From: Stenotrophomonas indicatrix
Lineage (GTDB): Bacteria > Pseudomonadota > Gammaproteobacteria > Xanthomonadales > Xanthomonadaceae
Length of the DNA: 64,000 bases
Reading direction: 5' to 3'
Assembly: GCA_041545745.1 (NCBI GenBank)
Contig: CP168152.1
Span: 432,001-496,000 of the forward strand
Positions 1-8,452 of the stretch are shown piece after piece (position 1 is the first letter of the stretch; each line of letters starts with the position of its first letter). The position numbers were made by a program, and so were the translations under genes. Under the pieces are notes generated by a model. It searched no databases and was not told where the DNA came from. It worked only from the letters and a program-made list of their open reading frames with translations.

Positions 1-1333
1 CGATGCCGCGCGCGCGCGCCTGGATCGCGTACTGCCGGCACTGCTGCACGCCGCCACCCGTTCACCGCAGCCCGACGCCGCACTCAAGCGCGTGCTCGGC
101 CTGCTGCAGGCAGTACTGCGCCGTACCAGCTACCTGGCGCTGCTGGACGAACAACCCAGCGCGCTCGCGCGCCTGGTCGACGTGCTTGCACGCAGCGCGC
201 TGCTGGCCGAACGCCTGGCCGCGTATCCGCTGCTGCTGGACGAGCTGCTGGACGTGCGCGTGTCCGGGCCGATGCCCGATGCGGCCGGCATGCTGGCCGA
301 ATGCCAGCAGGTGCTGACGGTTGAAGATCCCGAATCGGCGCTGCGCTGGCTCAACGAAACGCGCCTCGCCCTCAGTTTCCGTATGGCGATGGCCACGCTG
401 GACGGGCGCCAGGGCGCGGTCGACAGCACTCGGCAACTGGCCGAACTGGCGCAGGCGGTGGTGGTCACCGTGCTGGCGATGGCCGAGGCTGATATGCAGG
501 CCGCACACGGCGTGATTGCCGGCGGTCGCTTTGCAATCATCGGGTACGGCAGCCTGGGCGGCCTGGAGCTGGGCTTCGGCTCGGATCTGGACCTGGTGTT
601 CCTGCACGATCACCCGCCGGGCGTGGAAGCCAGCGATGGCGCGCGCCCGCTGGAGCCGGGCCGCTGGTATGCGCGCCTGGCCCAGAAGGTGATGGCGCTG
701 CTGGCTGCGGTCACCGCCGCCGGCCGCCTGTACGACATCGACGTGCGGCTGCGTCCGGATGGTGGCAAGGGCTCGCTGGTGTCTTCGCTGACCAGTTACA
801 CCGAGTACCAGCGCGATCGTGCATGGACCTGGGAACACCAGGCGCTGGTGCGCGCGCGCGGCGTGGCCGGCGATTCCAGCCTGCTGCAGGATTTCGAACA
901 GGTACGTGCGCAGACGCTGGGCCGCGAACGTGATCGCGCAACGCTGTATGCCGATGTACTGAAGATGCGCGGGCGCATGCGCACCGAACTGGACCGCAGC
1001 GATGCCGCCCGGCTCGACCTGAAGCAGGGCGCAGGCGGCGTGGTCGACCTGGAATTCCTGCTGCAGACCGGTGTGCTGGCATGCAGTGCGCAGATACCTG
1101 CATTGCTGCAGCCGCGTGCCACGCCGGCGTTGATCGACGCGTTGGCAGCGGCGGGGTTCCTGCCGGAAGCTACCGCACAGGCGCTGCATGGCGCGCATGC
1201 GACGCTGCTGGAAGTAGGGCTGGCCTGCACACTGGATCGAAGGCCGCGGTTGGCGCCAACGACGCCGGCCATCGAAGATGCGTGTGCGGCGGTCAGCGCC
1301 GCGTGCATCGCCGCGGACCTGCCGTTCGCCTGA
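1..1333 (+). CDS. glnE: GlnE C-terminal part (glutamine synthetase adenylyltransferase), cut by window edge
   Basis: Bifunctional glutamine synthetase adenylyltransferase/adenylyl-removing enzyme, which sets glutamine synthetase activity by adding or removing AMP in response to PII. The reading frame is open at the left edge, so only about 443 residues of a protein usually near 940 are present. They cover the second nucleotidyltransferase half. Its signature [20 protein letters not shown] is visible about 180 residues into the visible part, followed by the helical C-terminal bundle. The stop is TGA, and GTAG-type palindromes follow at once. Family identity is clear; the N-terminal half and the start lie outside the window. 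Confidence 0.95.
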   Translation, partial: DAARARLDRVLPALLHAATRSPQPDAALKRVLGLLQAVLRRTSYLALLDEQPSALARLVDVLARSALLAERLAAYPLLLDELLDVRVSGPMPDAAGMLAECQQVLTVEDPESALRWLNETRLALSFRMAMATLDGRQGAVDSTRQLAELAQAVVVTVLAMAEADMQAAHGVIAGGRFAIIGYGSLGGLELGFGSDLDLVFLHDHPPGVEASDGARPLEPGRWYARLAQKVMALLAAVTAAGRLYDIDVRLRPDGGKGSLVSSLTSYTEYQRDRAWTWEHQALVRARGVAGDSSLLQDFEQVRAQTLGRERDRATLYADVLKMRGRMRTELDRSDAARLDLKQGAGGVVDLEFLLQTGVLACSAQIPALLQPRATPALIDALAAAGFLPEATAQALHGAHATLLEVGLACTLDRRPRLAPTTPAIEDACAAVSAACIAADLPFA

Positions 1334-1350
1334 ATGCAGGTGGTGTGGAT

Positions 1351-1500
1351 GCCAACCAAGGTTGGCAACTACCGGGCGAAGGTTTGCTGTTGGCATTCAC
1401 CGTGCGATGGCTTGCTGTTGGTAGGTGCCAACCTTGGTTGGCACGCTGTTGCCGGCGCCATGAACGCTGACGGATCGTGCCAACCAAGGTTGGCACCTAC
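1351..1500. repeat. SMAG/REP palindromes downstream of glnE
   Basis: Three copies of a short palindrome built on GCCAACCAAGGTTGGC (1351-1366, 1421-1443, 1478-1500). The last two begin or end with GTAG and face each other as an inverted pair. GTAG-headed palindromes of this type are the SMAG repeats known from S. maltophilia. They fill the spacer between glnE and the convergent transporter gene. Confidence 0.85.
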
Positions 1501-1514
1501 CAGGACAACGGCGG

Positions 1515-2075
1515 TCAGCCCGCTGTACGCAGCGGCGCCATCTTCCACAGCAGCGCGCGGAACGGGGCCAGCAGGCACACACCGATCGCCAGCTTCACCG
1601 CCAGGTCGCCCGCCGCCCAGCTCAGCCACGGCAGGGTGGAGCCGGCGAAGGCGATCGACCAGAAGATGGTGGTATCCACCGTGGCGCTGCAGGTGGTGGC
1701 CACCATCGGCGCGCGCCACCAACTGCCACGGCGCAGGCGGTCGAACACGGTGATGTCCAGCAGCTGGGCAACGATGAAGGCCGAGCACGAGGCGATCGCA
1801 ATGCGCGGCGTGGCCACCCACACCGACAGCAGCACCGCCACCGCAAAACCGATCCACGCCACGCGGCGGGCCGGGCCCGGGCCGAAGCGGCGGTTGATCA
1901 GGTTGCTGACCAGAAACGCCACCGGGTAGCTGAAAGCACCCCAGGTCAGCCAGTCATTGATGGGGTACTGCACCAGCACGTTGGACAGCAGCACCACCGC
2001 GCCCATGGCCAGCACCGCCAGCACCAGGGCGCGGGCGGTCAACGGGGCAAAAACAGGCGCAGGACGCACGGACAT
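1515..2075 (-). CDS. Queuosine precursor transporter (YhhQ/VUT family)
   Basis: Integral membrane protein of the DUF165/VUT family. The best-studied member, E. coli YhhQ, imports the queuosine precursors preQ0/preQ1. About 186 residues with six hydrophobic segments. The family hallmark LTWGAFSYPVAFLVSNLINR lies near the N-terminus, and a conserved TxxDTTIFW-like stretch follows. I chose the ATG that gives MSVRPAPVF. An upstream in-frame ATG at 2105 (MGDPLFP) would add ten residues and cannot be excluded. No queuosine biosynthesis genes are adjacent. Confidence 0.85.
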   Translation of the reverse strand: MSVRPAPVFAPLTARALVLAVLAMGAVVLLSNVLVQYPINDWLTWGAFSYPVAFLVSNLINRRFGPGPARRVAWIGFAVAVLLSVWVATPRIAIASCSAFIVAQLLDITVFDRLRRGSWWRAPMVATTCSATVDTTIFWSIAFAGSTLPWLSWAAGDLAVKLAIGVCLLAPFRALLWKMAPLRTAG

Positions 2076-2148
2076 GGCGAGCCGGGGAAAAAGGGGATCG
2101 CCCATTATCCGCCCGGCCCGCCGCAGCGCCAAAAACGGCCGTTCAGCT

Positions 2149-2664
2149 TTACAGCAGTTCGCTCAGCGCGTCGCCGGCGGCATAGGCCGTGGGCACATAG
2201 GCCAGAGCCTTGCCGTCGCTGTTCTTCACTGTCCAACCGGCACCTGCATCGGTCGGATCGAAGCGCACCTGCTGGCCGACCACGAAGCCGGCCACCGGGT
2301 CTTCACCCTCAATCGCGGGCCACTGCAGGGTGGCGGTCTGGTCGGCCTTGTCCGGTACCTGCAGATGCACCTGGCGCTCGCCGGCGGCGGTGGTCGCCAC
2401 CTGCTTCACTTCCATCGGCGGCAGCGGCACCGCCGGGGTGCGCTCGGCAACCTTGCCATTGCGCTCGCTGGCCTTGAACGGCGCCTTGGACAGCGCAGCC
2501 AGGCCCATCGAGGTGGCCAGCGGAACCGATACCACGATCAACGAAGTGACCAGCACGCTGGCCTGCCCACTGTTGAGGTGCGGGGCGGCACCGGCGTGCA
2601 CGGTCGGCACCGTCAGGGCAGACAACAGCAGGGCGGCGGCGGGGACGCGCAGGGAACGAAGCAT
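2149..2664 (-). CDS. Exported hypothetical protein, paralogue of its neighbour
   Basis: Signal peptide (about residues 1-24, ending VHAGA), then a small protein of about 147 mature residues with no domain I recognise. It shares layout with the upstream gene product: an export signal, a middle part with the pattern LPPMxVxxVxTT, and a C-terminal stretch VGQxVxFxPxxxGxGWxVxxxxGxxLxYxP. The two are therefore diverged duplicates. The start has a textbook CAGGAGG six bases before ATG. It is the last gene of a three-gene minus-strand operon headed by a DUF2145 protein, with gaps of 33 and 15 bp. Confidence 0.8.
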   Translation of the reverse strand: MLRSLRVPAAALLLSALTVPTVHAGAAPHLNSGQASVLVTSLIVVSVPLATSMGLAALSKAPFKASERNGKVAERTPAVPLPPMEVKQVATTAAGERQVHLQVPDKADQTATLQWPAIEGEDPVAGFVVGQQVRFDPTDAGAGWTVKNSDGKALAYVPTAYAAGDALSELL

Positions 2665-2697
2665 GGTGACCTCCTGGTCGGGAAGAGAAGCAGCGGC

Positions 2698-3195
2698 TCA
2701 GCGCTGCGTATCGAAAATGTCGCGCGGGCCGGTGGCCTCGGGCAGGTATTCCAGCGGCCGGCCCTGGTTGTCGTTCACCCGCCAGCCGTTGCCCGATTCG
2801 GCGGGTTCGAAATTCACCGTCTGGCCCACGTTGAACTGCACGGCCGGGTCACCGGGGCGCTTGGGCCATTGCATGGACGCGGTGTTCTGCGGGTTGTTGG
2901 CATCCTGCAGCAGCACCTCGCGGCGGCCATCGACGGTGGTGGAGATGGCGCTGACCTGCATCTGCGGCAGCTTCACCGGTGCGCCCTGGCCCGGCGGCAG
3001 GCCGGCATCTGCGGTTTCCTTGGCCGCCGCTGCGCGGGCCAGTTCCACCATCGGTGCAGACATCTCCAGGCTCGGCCCTTCGGGCACGCTGTTCTGGATG
3101 ATCACGATGCGGCGCTCGGCATGTGCCGGCGCTGCGGACAACAGGCTGCCGCACAGAAGCACGGCCAACGCGGAAAACTGCAGGTTGCGCATCAT
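2698..3195 (-). CDS. Exported hypothetical protein, paralogue of its neighbour
   Basis: Signal peptide ending AAPAHA, then about 139 residues. The C-terminal half matches the downstream gene product in pattern (LPQMQVSAISTT, then FNVGQTVNFEPAESGNGW), so this is a tandem duplicate. It starts with a double ATG behind AAGGAGA. It is the middle gene of the DUF2145 operon, which suggests an envelope role shared with that protein. I do not recognise a function. Confidence 0.8.
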   Translation of the reverse strand: MMRNLQFSALAVLLCGSLLSAAPAHAERRIVIIQNSVPEGPSLEMSAPMVELARAAAAKETADAGLPPGQGAPVKLPQMQVSAISTTVDGRREVLLQDANNPQNTASMQWPKRPGDPAVQFNVGQTVNFEPAESGNGWRVNDNQGRPLEYLPEATGPRDIFDTQR

Positions 3196-3210
3196 CTTCT
3201 CCTTGCCGGG

Positions 3211-4062
3211 TCAGGGCGCAGCGGCGGCAGTGCTTTCGCCTGTCGCGTGCGCAATGGTCAGTTCCTGCTGCAGCTGGCTGCGCTGGTGCAGGAAGTCGAA
3301 TACCGATTCCACCGTCACCACCGAGTAGTTGCCGGAAACGCGTTCGCTGGCGGGGTGGTCGGTGGTGGTGGCGTTGGCCACGAACAAGCGCGCACCCACG
3401 CGCTTGCCCAGGCCGATATGCAGCACGCTGGGCTGGTACTTCTGCGCGCGCAGCCACTGCTGCGCCTGTTCGCGCTTGACGATGACCGGGCCGCCTTCGG
3501 CCTGCGCCATCGCGGCGGCCAGTACTTCCAGGATCCACTGATTGGAATTCTGGAAGTCGGTGGCGAACGGATAGGCCACGACGTTGTAGTTCGATTCGTG
3601 CAGTGCCTTGGGCTGGATCGCCGGCGCTGCCAGCATCCGTTTAAGTGCCAACTGCAACGCCGGCGGCGGCACGCCGATGCGCAGATCGGTATGGGTGCCG
3701 CTTTCACCGACGAAATTGCCCAGGCCCTCGCGGTACAGCTGCGAGCTGTCGGTCTTGCAGCGGTTGAGCAGGTGCATCGCACGCCAGCGGCCGTCGTCCT
3801 CGCGCAGCAGGAAGGCCAGGTGGCTGTGGCGCAGGCCGTAGCGGCTCAGGTCCTGGCCGCCACGCGCGGCAATCACCACGTCCACGTCGGGCAGCGCATC
3901 CAGGCGCTCGGCGGTGGTCCAGGCCACATCGAACATCGCCGCCTGTGCGGCCACGCTGGGGTAGCGCTCTACGCAGGTGCCGCTGTCGGCCCATGCCGGC
4001 GTGGTGGCCAGCAGGCTCATCAACGGCAGCAGGGCGCAGCGCAGGCGATGCAGACGTTCCAT
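3211..4062 (-). CDS. Exported DUF2145 protein
   Basis: Signal peptide (residues 1-25, ending PAWA), then a DUF2145 domain over most of the 283 residues. Family landmarks are the ARGGQDLSRYGLRHSHLAF block with its conserved His and the later QNSNQWILEVLAAA block. These blocks resemble the His and Cys/Asn motifs of permuted NlpC/P60-like folds. As I remember the family, the second block is usually NCNQW, so the Ser here would replace the putative nucleophile. First gene of an operon with two small exported paralogues, so an envelope role is likely. The biochemical activity is unknown. Confidence 0.75.
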   Translation of the reverse strand: MERLHRLRCALLPLMSLLATTPAWADSGTCVERYPSVAAQAAMFDVAWTTAERLDALPDVDVVIAARGGQDLSRYGLRHSHLAFLLREDDGRWRAMHLLNRCKTDSSQLYREGLGNFVGESGTHTDLRIGVPPPALQLALKRMLAAPAIQPKALHESNYNVVAYPFATDFQNSNQWILEVLAAAMAQAEGGPVIVKREQAQQWLRAQKYQPSVLHIGLGKRVGARLFVANATTTDHPASERVSGNYSVVTVESVFDFLHQRSQLQQELTIAHATGESTAAAAP

Positions 4063-4140
4063 GTATACCGCTCCAGAGGCGGGCAGGCCCGCGCGCCGAT
4101 CATACCCGCATCGCTGGAATCAGCGCTCCACGGGGAGTGG

Positions 4141-4217
4141 GTCGTGCCGGCCGCTGGCCGGTAACCACATGATCTTCGGCCACGTGCACCTGGTTGCCGG
4201 CCGTTGGCCGGCACTAC
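4141..4217. repeat. SMAG/REP inverted pair
   Basis: Two facing copies of the GCCGGCCGCTGGCCGG palindrome (4141-4164 and 4193-4217) in the divergent spacer next to the DUF2145 operon. The second copy ends in GTAG read from the minus strand, and that TAG is used as the stop codon of the ELM1-family gene. Confidence 0.85.
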
Positions 4218-5179
4218 CCCAAGGTGAGGCGTGCTTTGACCTCGGCAGCAATCCGCGTGGTCTCGCGCAGTGGTTCGGTGCGGTCGTACTGCCAGTCCAG
4301 CCAGCGTGGCTGCAGGCGCCCGCGCTCGCGCAGCTGCTGTTGGAAGCGCGCCAGCCGTCCCTGCGCGGTATCGGCCAGGGCCACCATCACCGGCATGCGC
4401 GTGGCGCTGGCCTCGGACAGCAGGTTCACCGAATCGGGCGACACCACCACCCGGTTGGCCCAGCCGAGCAGACCGGCATACGGGTTCACGCCATCGCCGC
4501 CATCGCCCCAGATCACATGTGGCAGGTCGGCGAACTTCGCCCTCAGGATCTCGGCCAGCGCCGGCGGCGTGCGTCGCGAAGTGGTTGCCAGCAGGCTGCC
4601 ACCCTCGCTGCGGATCTGTTCGGCCAACGCCTGGAACACGTGGACCATCGCGGTCTCATCCCACGGTGCCAGCGGCGTCGGGCCGCCCACCAGCAGCGCG
4701 GTGCGCGGGCCGGGCAGGGTGCTGAAGCTGGCGAACGCGGCGCGGCCCCAGGCCAGCCAGTCATCGTCCACCGGGTTCAGGCTGCCGATCAGGGTCAGCA
4801 CGTTGCTGCCGCGCAGGGCGTCATGCTCGGGCACCACCACCACGTCCCAGTGGCGGGAGCCGATGCGCGGGTCGAGGATCTGCACCACCTGGCTGCCGCG
4901 CGCGCGCAGCACGCGCAGCGCGCCGGCGGCTTGGCGGCCACAGCCGATCGCCAGCGCGGGCGCCTCGACAGCGAGGGACGCGAACGCCTCGCCGTAGCCA
5001 TTCACATCTCCGGGCAAGCGCCGCGGTGACAGCCAGCGCCACGGGGCGCGGGGTTGCAGAACCAGGGGCCGGTGGCTGCCCAGGCGCAGCGCCGTCGCCA
5101 GCGCGACCGCCTGGCGGACATTACCGGCACGGCCATCGGTGACCGTCCATGGCGTGCTCGATCGTTTCACCATTGGCAT
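4214..5179 (-). CDS. ELM1/GtrOC1-family protein (COG3660)
   Basis: About 321 residues. The N-terminal WTVTDGRAGNVRQA motif is typical of the mitochondrial-fission ELM1/COG3660 family, and GGPTPLAPW and the late VSPDSVNLLSEA blocks follow. Bacterial members are predicted to have a GT-B-like fold and often sit with lipopolysaccharide genes; the substrate is unknown. Two close starts exist (ATG at 5179 and at 5173); I took the longer. The TAG stop is supplied by the head of a SMAG palindrome, so the repeat may have trimmed or fixed the 3' end. Confidence 0.8.
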   Translation of the reverse strand: MPMVKRSSTPWTVTDGRAGNVRQAVALATALRLGSHRPLVLQPRAPWRWLSPRRLPGDVNGYGEAFASLAVEAPALAIGCGRQAAGALRVLRARGSQVVQILDPRIGSRHWDVVVVPEHDALRGSNVLTLIGSLNPVDDDWLAWGRAAFASFSTLPGPRTALLVGGPTPLAPWDETAMVHVFQALAEQIRSEGGSLLATTSRRTPPALAEILRAKFADLPHVIWGDGGDGVNPYAGLLGWANRVVVSPDSVNLLSEASATRMPVMVALADTAQGRLARFQQQLRERGRLQPRWLDWQYDRTEPLRETTRIAAEVKARLTLG

Positions 5180-5294
5180 TAATTCGTTTCAATCCTGCTG
5201 GGTGTTGCAACAGTCGCGACACTCTACACTGCGGATCGACGTTTCGCCCCGCGCCGCCCGCGGGCACTGACCTTAGCCGCCCTGGAGATCCACG

Positions 5295-5885
5295 ATGTCC
5301 CACGCGCTCGACGCTGCTGCACTGGACCAGTTGTTCCGCACTGCCCGTACCCAGAACGCCTTCCTCGACAAGCCGGTCGAAGACGCCCAGCTGCACGCCC
5401 TGTACGACCTGCTGAAGTGGGGCCCGACCGCCGCCAACGGCAGCCCGGCGCGCTTCGTGTTCGTGAAGTCGGCCGAAGCCAAGGCCAAGCTGGCACCGGC
5501 CCTGTCCGAAGGCAACCACAACAAGACCCTGGCCGCCCCGGTCACCGTCATCGTGGCCTTCGACCAGGATTTCCACGAGAAGCTGCCGTACCTGTTCCCG
5601 CACACCGACGCCAAGGCCTGGTTCGACGGCCCGCGCGAAGGCCGCCACGAAGGCGCGTTCCGCAACGGCAGCCTGCAGGGCGCCTACCTGATCCTGGCCG
5701 CACGCGCGCTGGGCCTGGATGCCGGCCCGATGTCCGGCTTCGACAACGCCAAGGTCGATGAAGCCTTCTTCGCCGGCACCAGCATCAAGTCGAATTTCCT
5801 GGTCAACCTGGGGTACGGTGACGATTCGGGCCTGTTCCCCCGTCTGCCGCGTCTGTCCTTCGACGAAGCGGCGCGCATCGCGTAA
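5295..5885 (+). CDS. RutE-like malonic semialdehyde reductase / nitroreductase
   Basis: FMN-dependent nitroreductase-family enzyme of 196 residues, the usual size for RutE/HadB-type proteins. RutE reduces malonic semialdehyde to 3-hydroxypropionate during uracil breakdown. Visible landmarks are ARTQNAF near the N-terminus, the [13 protein letters not shown] flavin-binding segment, the [10 protein letters not shown] motif and the C-terminal VNLGYGD. No rut operon is nearby, so it is probably a stand-alone reductase of broad specificity. ATG sits behind CCTGGAGATCCACG. Confidence 0.85.
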   Translation: MSHALDAAALDQLFRTARTQNAFLDKPVEDAQLHALYDLLKWGPTAANGSPARFVFVKSAEAKAKLAPALSEGNHNKTLAAPVTVIVAFDQDFHEKLPYLFPHTDAKAWFDGPREGRHEGAFRNGSLQGAYLILAARALGLDAGPMSGFDNAKVDEAFFAGTSIKSNFLVNLGYGDDSGLFPRLPRLSFDEAARIA

Positions 5886-5970
5886 GTCGCTGTATCGGTT
5901 TCGGGCCCGCCCGCCGTGGCGGGCCATTGCTGCACTGTGTTCCCACCCTACGATCCGGAGAGTTCCTGAG

Positions 5971-6681
5971 ATGAGCGCCACCCGTAAACTGCTGCTGCCG
6001 CTGGCCCTGACCCTGGCCATCGCCGCCTGCTCCAAGCCGGCCGACACCGCCGCCCCGGCGGCTGATGCTGCTGCCCCGGCCACCACCGAGCAGGCTGCCA
6101 CCACCCCGGCTGCCGATGCCGCTGCTGCCGCCCCGGCCGCTGCCGCCATCACCATCGCCTCGGGCACCTACAAGCTCGACCCGACCCACACCGACGTGCT
6201 GGCGCAGTGGAGCCACTTCGGCTTCTCCAACCCGAGCGCGCACTTCGGCAACGCCGAAGGCACCCTGGTGTACGACGCCACCGACGTGACCAAGTCCACC
6301 GTGGAAGTGAAGCTGCCGCTGAGCGGCCTGAACAGCTTCACCGCCAAGTTCGACGAGCATCTGAAGAGCGCCGACTTCTTCGACGCTGCCAAGTTCCCGG
6401 CTGCCAGCTTCAAGAGCACCAAGGTCGAATCGGCCGGCACCAACAAGCTGACTGTCACCGGCGATCTGACCATCAAGGACATCACCAAGCCGGTGACCCT
6501 GGATGTGACCGTCAACGGCGGCGGCGAGCACCCGATGGCCAAGGTTCCGGCCGCCGGCTTCGATGCCACCACCACCATCAAGCGCAGCGATTTCGGCGTC
6601 GGCGCCTACGCCCCGAACGTCAGCGATGAAGTGAAGATCCGCATCACCACCGAAGCCACCGGCGAGAAGCCGGCTGCTTGA
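5971..6681 (+). CDS. YceI-family lipoprotein
   Basis: The lipobox-like IAAC at residues 17-20 predicts a lipoprotein. A low-complexity Ala/Pro/Thr linker (about residues 21-60) follows, then a complete YceI domain starting at GTYKLDPTHTDVLAQWSHFG. YceI domains are lipocalin-like barrels that bind isoprenoid-type lipids and are linked to stress responses. The domain ends with the typical DFGVGAYAPNVSDEVKIRI. Followed by a strong intrinsic terminator, so it is probably monocistronic. Confidence 0.9.
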   Translation: MSATRKLLLPLALTLAIAACSKPADTAAPAADAAAPATTEQAATTPAADAAAAAPAAAAITIASGTYKLDPTHTDVLAQWSHFGFSNPSAHFGNAEGTLVYDATDVTKSTVEVKLPLSGLNSFTAKFDEHLKSADFFDAAKFPAASFKSTKVESAGTNKLTVTGDLTIKDITKPVTLDVTVNGGGEHPMAKVPAAGFDATTTIKRSDFGVGAYAPNVSDEVKIRITTEATGEKPAA

Positions 6682-6715
6682 TGCAACATCCCGCTCACTC
6701 GTCGTGAGAAGGCAG

Positions 6716-6746
6716 AAGGCCCGCTGAAAAGCGGGCCTTCTTTTTT
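6716..6746 (+). terminator. Intrinsic terminator after the YceI gene
   Basis: AAGGCCCGC, loop TGAAAA, GCGGGCCTT, then CTTTTTT: a 9-bp GC-rich stem with a U tract, 35 bp after the stop codon. Confidence 0.9.
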
Positions 6747-6821
6747 GGGCGGCATCCACGCCCGGTTGCCGGGTTGCCCGATCGTTCAACCGCCGGGTCG
6801 CCCGATCGCCCCGGTCACCTG

Positions 6822-6957
6822 GTAGTGCCGGCCGCTGGCCGGCAACTGCATGCATCCAACTACCCGAGGTTGCCGGCCAGCGGCCGGCACTACCCGGTAG
6901 GTGCCAACCTCGGTTGGCGCACGAGCACTCCGCAGGCCAACCAAGGTTGGCCACTAC
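6822..6957. repeat. Cluster of four SMAG/REP palindromes
   Basis: GTAGTGCCGGCCGCTGGCC type at 6822-6846 with its inverted partner at 6869-6893, then GTAGGTGCCAACCTCGGTTG type at 6897-6920 with its inverted partner at 6935-6957. Two SMAG subfamilies are thus paired back to back in one convergent spacer. Confidence 0.88.
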
Positions 6958-6970
6958 CGGGCACGCGCGC

Positions 6971-7372
6971 TCAGCGCAGCGTACCCAGCCACGCGGCTGA
7001 CGCTTCGCTCGGGCTCTGCTTGGCTTTCACCACCAACCCGCTCGCACGCACGAACGTCTGCGCGGCCTGTGCCACCACCTGGCGGGCGATCAGTGCCGCC
7101 TGCCTGGTGGACGCCTGCTGCTTGCGCAGCTGCACGATATGCACCGACGGGCGACCGACCGGCGCGTACTTCTGGTCGCGGCGCAGGATGTCGGCCACCT
7201 GTGCCACTTCGTGTTCGGCCTGCAGGTAGCGGTGCTGTGCCTCGACCAGCTCACGCAGCGGTACGCGCGCCGCTGCCGGGTCGGCGAAGGCGGACAGCAC
7301 TGCGTCGCAGGCGCTGTCGTCGGCCAGGCGGGTACGCAGCGTGTCCACGCCGCTCAGGGTCAGTTTGCCCAC
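6971..7372 (-). CDS. Small helical hypothetical protein
   Basis: About 133 residues, rich in Ala, Gln, Arg and Leu and probably mostly helical, with no signal peptide or membrane segment. I do not recognise the family. I chose a GTG start (7372) because ACGAGG lies six bases upstream. The ATG at 7414 gives a 14-residue extension but has no ribosome binding site. Transcribed away from the membrane-protein gene that starts at 7464. Confidence 0.6.
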   Translation of the reverse strand: MGKLTLSGVDTLRTRLADDSACDAVLSAFADPAAARVPLRELVEAQHRYLQAEHEVAQVADILRRDQKYAPVGRPSVHIVQLRKQQASTRQAALIARQVVAQAAQTFVRASGLVVKAKQSPSEASAAWLGTLR

Positions 7373-7463
7373 GTGGGGCCTCGTTGGTGCAGGAAAGGAG
7401 CGCGATTGTCGCATGGGGTCGCGGTTACCATGGCGGCCGCACTGAACCACGGAAGGCAGCACC

Positions 7464-8297
7464 ATGCAGGAAGCGCAGTACTGGCTTGGCGAATTCTGGA
7501 CCGGCCTGAGCGTGCTCGATCTGATCGGCGGCAGCGTGCTGGGCACCCTGCTGGGGCTGGCGCTGGGCATCCTCGGCTGGCGCTGGCTGCATCGACGCGG
7601 TTGGCTGCGGCGGCAGCGGCGTTGGCACCATGGGCTGCTGGCCTCGTATGTGGTGCTGCTGCCGTTGCTGGTCGCGTTCTTCGGCCTGCAGCTGGGCGTC
7701 ACCGCCGGTGCGCACCGCGCGCTGTTCAAGCAGCTCGATCACTTCCAGCCGCACCTGCAGACGATGGTGGAAGGCTGGAGCAGTGGCTTCACCGCCTCGC
7801 TGGAAGACGAGCGCATGCGTGCCGCACTGCAGAGCCAGGGCACGGTGGGTGATGTTGCCGATTCGCTTGCCGCGATCTACCTGCGCGAGCATCCGCTGCC
7901 CGGCGTGGAGCGGCTGGGTGACGGGCCGATGGCGCGCGGCGTGGGCTGGGTGATCGGCAAAGTGCGCGCCGGGATGCTGCGCGCGATGGTGGAAGACACG
8001 CTGATCGACAAGGCCGGCACGGTCGGCTTGGAGCCGAAGATGGTGCGCGAGGCGTTGACCATGCGCATCGACGAGCTGCTGCATACGCGCGGCGTGTTGC
8101 GGCTGGTGAAGGCGCAGATCAACGGCATGATGCCGGGTGTGTACCTGGGGTTGCTGCTGCCGCTGGCGCTCATCGTGCTGCTGGTGGCGCTGGAGATATG
8201 GGCCGCGCACCGGTTCGGGTGGAAGGGTGGGGCTGCGCCCGGCGTGGTAGTGCCGGCCGCTGGCCGGCAACTGCAGGATGCTGCCGAAGGGTCATGA
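7464..8297 (+). CDS. Hypothetical membrane protein with SMAG-derived C-terminus
   Basis: About 277 residues. Transmembrane segments lie near residues 18-40 and 58-82, then a soluble stretch of about 130 residues, then another membrane segment near 218-242. No family recognised. The last 17-20 residues (VVVPAAGRQLQDAAEGS) are encoded by a SMAG palindrome at 8247-8271, so the reading frame runs through a repeat before meeting a stop. The native end was probably near the tryptophan/glycine-rich stretch just before it. The start is ATG in CAGCACCATGCAGG, with GGAAGG upstream. Confidence 0.65.
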   Translation: MQEAQYWLGEFWTGLSVLDLIGGSVLGTLLGLALGILGWRWLHRRGWLRRQRRWHHGLLASYVVLLPLLVAFFGLQLGVTAGAHRALFKQLDHFQPHLQTMVEGWSSGFTASLEDERMRAALQSQGTVGDVADSLAAIYLREHPLPGVERLGDGPMARGVGWVIGKVRAGMLRAMVEDTLIDKAGTVGLEPKMVREALTMRIDELLHTRGVLRLVKAQINGMMPGVYLGLLLPLALIVLLVALEIWAAHRFGWKGGAAPGVVVPAAGRQLQDAAEGS

Positions 8298-8442
8298 GGT
8301 TGCCGGCCAGCGGCCGGCACTACCAGATGTGGTCATTGCAGCGGCCGGCATTGCCCGCGCGTGGTCGGTAGGTTCATGAGGTTGCCGGCCAGCGGCCGGC
8401 ACTACCCGTAGAAGAGCGTGCGGACCAACGGTCCGCACCTAC
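8247..8442. repeat. SMAG/REP cluster
   Basis: GTAGTGCCGGCCGCTGGCC type at 8247-8271 (inside the 3' end of the membrane-protein gene), inverted copies at 8299-8323 and 8380-8404, and a different GTAG-headed palindrome with the core TGCGGACCAACGGTCCGCA at 8408-8442. Confidence 0.85.
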
Positions 8443-8452
8443 CGTTTTGCGG

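Noticed and set aside
1957..4164. 735-codon plus-strand frame across the DUF2145 operon
   Set aside because: Antisense to four well-supported minus-strand genes with signal peptides; the translation is His/Arg/Gln-rich with no domain.
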